A DNA stretch of 9,805 nucleotides from Euryarchaeota archaeon UBA82 (GTDB lineage Archaea > Thermoplasmatota > Poseidoniia > Poseidoniales > Poseidoniaceae), in the NCBI GenBank assembly GCA_002496635.1, contig DAKQ01000013.1, positions 1 to 9,805 on the forward strand, read 5' to 3'. Shown in pieces: positions 7,579-9,805 of the stretch. Each line of letters begins with the position of its first letter. Position 1 is the first letter of the stretch. Below the pieces are notes generated by a model. That model made no database searches. It saw nothing but the letters and a program-made list of their open reading frames with translations, and had not been told where the DNA came from. The position numbers and the translations under genes are program-made.

Positions 7579-7602
7579 CGACCGAATCCTTTAGAGGGGT
7601 CG
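7579..7602 (+). other. Bulged hairpin just before the helicase start
   Basis: CGACC (7579-7583) pairs with GGTCG (7598-7602), and CCT (7588-7590) pairs with AGG (7595-7597) around TTAG, leaving GAAT bulged. The helicase ATG at 7619 has no SD at normal spacing (the nearest GAGGGG is 19 bases away). The hairpin could influence initiation if the transcript starts upstream. Alternatively CTTTAGAGG (7589-7597) is a weak TATA for a leaderless mRNA. Confidence 0.45.
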
Positions 7603-7618
7603 TCATTGTTCTTACAAT

Positions 7619-9661
7619 ATGAGCGACATAAACAACCCTCTCGGGAAGGTGAAAACCTCCTATCTCGCTCATGATGAAGTCCGTCCAGGGCAACAAGAGA
7701 TGATAGAAGATTGTCTAGAGGCTCTAGGCAACATAGGCGGCATACATTTTGCGGCAGCCCCTACAGGTATTGGGAAAACAGCGGCCGCCTTATCGGCGTC
7801 TCTTAAGATAGCAAAACAAAATCATAACTCTCCTACTGTATGTTTTCTGACGCCTCGACAAGGTCAACACAAGATTGTAATAGACACAATACAAAAAATA
7901 AATCAAAGACTCGAGAACGATGAAACAATCACTGTCGTAGATATCATTGGACGAGAGGGAATGTGTGAAGTTATAGATCGTTCAACTGGAAAATGTGAGT
8001 GCGAAAAAGGACGTAATAATGAAGAGACTCAGAAGAATCTGAGAATGTCTATATTAGAGGCTCCTAGACATGTCAACTGGACAATTGAACAAGCTAAGAA
8101 AAGAGGAGTTTGTGCGTGGGCGACTGCTAGATCTGCTGCAAAATATGCGGATGTTCTCGTATGTGATTACAATCACTTTTTTATTGAGGCCATTAGTGAA
8201 CTATCACTCCCTTCCATGGGCTTGACTGTCGGCAATTCCATCCTCATAGTCGATGAGGCGCACAATCTACCCGACCGTATCAGAATGGGAATGGAACGTG
8301 TACTCACTCCTGCAATCGTAAAAAATGCCAAAGGAAATCTCGAAGAACACATCGAAGGAATGCGGGAAAATAATGATGCTAGTGAACAGGTAGAAAGGTA
8401 TGATTGGGCGTTTGAAGTGATGGATACGTTACATAGTATCATCAAGAAATATTTCCATACAATCCGTAACCAAACTTTTGACAATGGCGAAAGAAAAGTG
8501 GAAAGTTCTGAACTAAACAATTTATTCCAACGTGCTTGTGATAAAACAAATCGAAGCATAGGGCAGAAGCAAATTACTGATAATTTTGATCCGGTTCGGC
8601 AACCGAGAGAACACATGGAGAGAGGGTTGAAAGAGTTGATGACGATCTTATTCAATGTCAAAATCGATCTTACAGACGAAGATGATGGAATGGAAAGCGA
8701 TGCTCACAAGGTTGCTTCTTTGATTGAAACATTACTTCGATTTGAACATTCTAAAGCATTAGTATACGTTTATTCAAATCCAAAAGGAAGTAAAGAAGGA
8801 CGAATTATATCTCATCTCTTGGATCCTGGACTCGTCAGTGGACCTATATTCGCAAAATGTCTTGGAAGTATTTTGATGTCAGGGACATTATATCCTCCAA
8901 GCATGTATTCTAATTTGCTCAATACAAACAAAGAGAAAACAACCATGAGAACATACCAATCACCATTTTTACATACAAGACGACCAATCATGGTTGCAAA
9001 TGATGTAACTACGCGCTATAAAGATCGATCTTATGAAAACACGAATCGAATCCAATCTCATCTTCAAGCGTTATGTGATGCCACCCCAGGGCATTTAGCA
9101 GTATTCTTACCCTCATATTCGATGCTCGAGGAGTATATTGAAAATCATTCATTTGCCAACGTAAGAATCGTATCAGAGCAAAGAGATTGGTCGAAACAAG
9201 ATTTGGATTCTGAACTTAAAGCTCTTGAAAACAGTAAAAATCCTAACAAACGAATCATGCTAGCAGGAGTGTTTGGAGGTAGACTTGCTGAAGGAATTGA
9301 TTACAAAAATGGAGTCTTAGATGCTGTTGCGTGTATAGGAATTCCAAATCCCCCACCTTCAGTATATCAAAAAGCATATAGAGAATATATCGAAGGTAGA
9401 TTTGGAAAGAAAAATGCTTGGAGATATACTTCATCCCAACCTGCAATCAATTCGATTCTCCAAGCGATGGGCCGCCCAATTCGTGGAATTGCAGACAGAG
9501 CACTCATTCTTTTACTCGACAAGAGAAACACCGATAGAACCTACATCGAGTGTTATCCTTCTGACATTAGAATGAATGCAACAAATGAACCTGAAACCAC
9601 GAAATCATTTGCTCGAAGATTCTTTTCACGGGTCAAAAGGCTACACGAAGGTTCATCATAA
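7619..9661 (+). CDS. XPD/Rad3-family (DinG-like) Fe-S superfamily 2 DNA helicase
   Basis: This 680-residue protein has the full helicase set: Q-motif-like RPGQ (22-25), Walker A APTGIGKT (47-54), motif Ia near 75-82, DEAH box (212-215), SGTL (421-424), motif V GGRLAEGIDY (553-562) and motif VI QAMGRPIR (615-622). Between Walker A and DEAH lie four cysteines placed as in the XPD/DinG Fe-S domain: C116, C126, C128 and C165, the last followed by an ADVLVCDYNHFF segment typical of the family. Residues about 220-410 correspond to the arch-like insertion. Family members are 5'-to-3' ATP-dependent DNA helicases acting in nucleotide excision repair and related processing; an archaeal XPD role is likely but not proven. 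It is slightly longer than many archaeal XPDs. No SD precedes the ATG; the in-frame stop at 7592 limits the start. A downstream gene follows after 19 bases. Confidence 0.92.
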   Translation: MSDINNPLGKVKTSYLAHDEVRPGQQEMIEDCLEALGNIGGIHFAAAPTGIGKTAAALSASLKIAKQNHNSPTVCFLTPRQGQHKIVIDTIQKINQRLENDETITVVDIIGREGMCEVIDRSTGKCECEKGRNNEETQKNLRMSILEAPRHVNWTIEQAKKRGVCAWATARSAAKYADVLVCDYNHFFIEAISELSLPSMGLTVGNSILIVDEAHNLPDRIRMGMERVLTPAIVKNAKGNLEEHIEGMRENNDASEQVERYDWAFEVMDTLHSIIKKYFHTIRNQTFDNGERKVESSELNNLFQRACDKTNRSIGQKQITDNFDPVRQPREHMERGLKELMTILFNVKIDLTDEDDGMESDAHKVASLIETLLRFEHSKALVYVYSNPKGSKEGRIISHLLDPGLVSGPIFAKCLGSILMSGTLYPPSMYSNLLNTNKEKTTMRTYQSPFLHTRRPIMVANDVTTRYKDRSYENTNRIQSHLQALCDATPGHLAVFLPSYSMLEEYIENHSFANVRIVSEQRDWSKQDLDSELKALENSKNPNKRIMLAGVFGGRLAEGIDYKNGVLDAVACIGIPNPPPSVYQKAYREYIEGRFGKKNAWRYTSSQPAINSILQAMGRPIRGIADRALILLLDKRNTDRTYIECYPSDIRMNATNEPETTKSFARRFFSRVKRLHEGSS

Positions 9662-9667
9662 ACAAGT

Positions 9668-9674
9668 GAGAGGG
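9668..9674 (+). promoter_or_regulatory. Shine-Dalgarno-like site of the last gene
   Basis: GAGAGGG lies 6 bases before the ATG at 9681, in the short gap after the helicase stop. It supports cotranscription and that start. Confidence 0.5.
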
Positions 9675-9680
9675 AAGAAC

Positions 9681-9805
9681 ATGAGCGACTGGAAACCATT
9701 GAACGTATCCGAAGAAGAAGTAGATGATGTTGATCTGAAGAATTTCTCATCTACTCCGGTACAGCTTCATACTGAATTCCAAACTCAGGCTACGCATTTG
9801 CATGA
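9681..9805 (+). CDS. Unrecognised protein, N-terminal fragment (3' partial)
   Basis: The ATG at 9681 starts 19 bases after the helicase stop, with an SD-like GAGAGGG 6 bases upstream. The frame stays open to the window end, giving 41 codons. The visible part starts MSDWKPLNVSEEEVDDVDLK and continues NFSSTPVQLHTEFQTQ; it is acidic, soluble-looking, and has no signal peptide or recognisable motif. Close spacing suggests an operon with the helicase and perhaps a functional link. No family can be named from this fragment. Confidence 0.6.
   Translation, partial: MSDWKPLNVSEEEVDDVDLKNFSSTPVQLHTEFQTQATHLH

Larger units (their letters stand above)
7359..7602 (+). ncRNA. Candidate structured RNA or structured leader upstream of the helicase
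   Basis: The stretch between the RHH gene and the helicase contains at least five hairpins: 7359-7382 (7-bp GTGCAAG/CTTGCAC, 10-base loop), 7460-7482 (8-bp CCTCCCGG/CCGGGAGG, 7-base loop), 7496-7512 (6 bp with one bulged A, TCTT loop), 7527-7552 (10-bp GTGTCGTAGA/TCTGCGACAC with one G-U, 6-base loop) and 7579-7602 (5+3 bp with a 4-base bulge, TTAG loop). The patch is GC-rich: 7441-7500 has 39 G/C of 60. It ends 16 bases before the helicase ATG. I see no SRP RNA (helix 8 motif), RNase P RNA (CR-I/CR-V) or tRNA hallmarks on either strand. It could be an independent ncRNA, a 5' leader that regulates the helicase, or the 3' part of the RHH transcript. The strand is assumed from the flanking genes. 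Confidence 0.4.

Noticed and set aside
7280..7618. SRP RNA, RNase P RNA or a tRNA
   Set aside because: I looked on both strands for the SRP helix 8 motif, RNase P CR-I/CR-V cores and a cloverleaf with TTC arm and found none; an Infernal scan would be decisive.
7399..7674. 91-codon open frame running into the helicase
   Set aside because: It overlaps the helicase start out of frame, has no SD, and its composition looks non-coding.
8173..8661. Minus-strand 162-codon frame inside the helicase
   Set aside because: It is antisense to conserved helicase sequence, with no SD or promoter.

Overview
The window looks archaeal, and most likely comes from a planktonic Marine Group II / Poseidoniales-type (Thermoplasmatota) genome. 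The reasons are two adjacent archaellin-like genes with short class III signal peptides, archaeal TATA boxes about 25 bases before predicted starts, an XPD/Rad3-type iron-sulfur helicase, and a giant thrombospondin-type-3 surface protein with an N-glycosylation-rich ectodomain. Base composition is AT-leaning, except for a GC-rich patch around 7330-7560. The lineage assignment is inference from gene content and style; there is no rRNA to confirm it.

Left part (1-4838, plus strand): a surface module. It opens inside a very large secreted, membrane-anchored protein whose reading frame is already open at base 1. The order is pre-peptidase-like domain, beta-rich glycosylated region, nineteen Ca-binding repeats in two size classes, one transmembrane helix, and a cytoplasmic tail with a WW-like motif. 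Nineteen to about 58 bases later come two archaellin-like genes of 202 and 203 residues, 4 bases apart. They plausibly act at the cell surface together with the repeat protein.

Middle part (4894-6802, minus strand): a class I hexameric glutamate dehydrogenase of the bacterial NADP type, with its own TATA box and Shine-Dalgarno (SD) site. Upstream of it is a small protein made of two TerB-like helical repeats.

Right part (6803-9805, plus strand): a ribbon-helix-helix (RHH) regulator that appears to contain two RHH units in one chain. It is divergent from the TerB-like gene and controlled from a compact region with a perfect 8-bp inverted repeat (22-bp spacing) abutting a TATA box usable in both directions. 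It is followed by a 339-base interval holding a possible 66-codon gene and at least five predicted hairpins, a candidate structured RNA. Then come an XPD-like helicase and the start of another gene 19 bases downstream.

The least explained parts are the GC-rich hairpin-dense stretch before the helicase, and the double-RHH regulator with its operator. The remaining genes belong to recognisable families.
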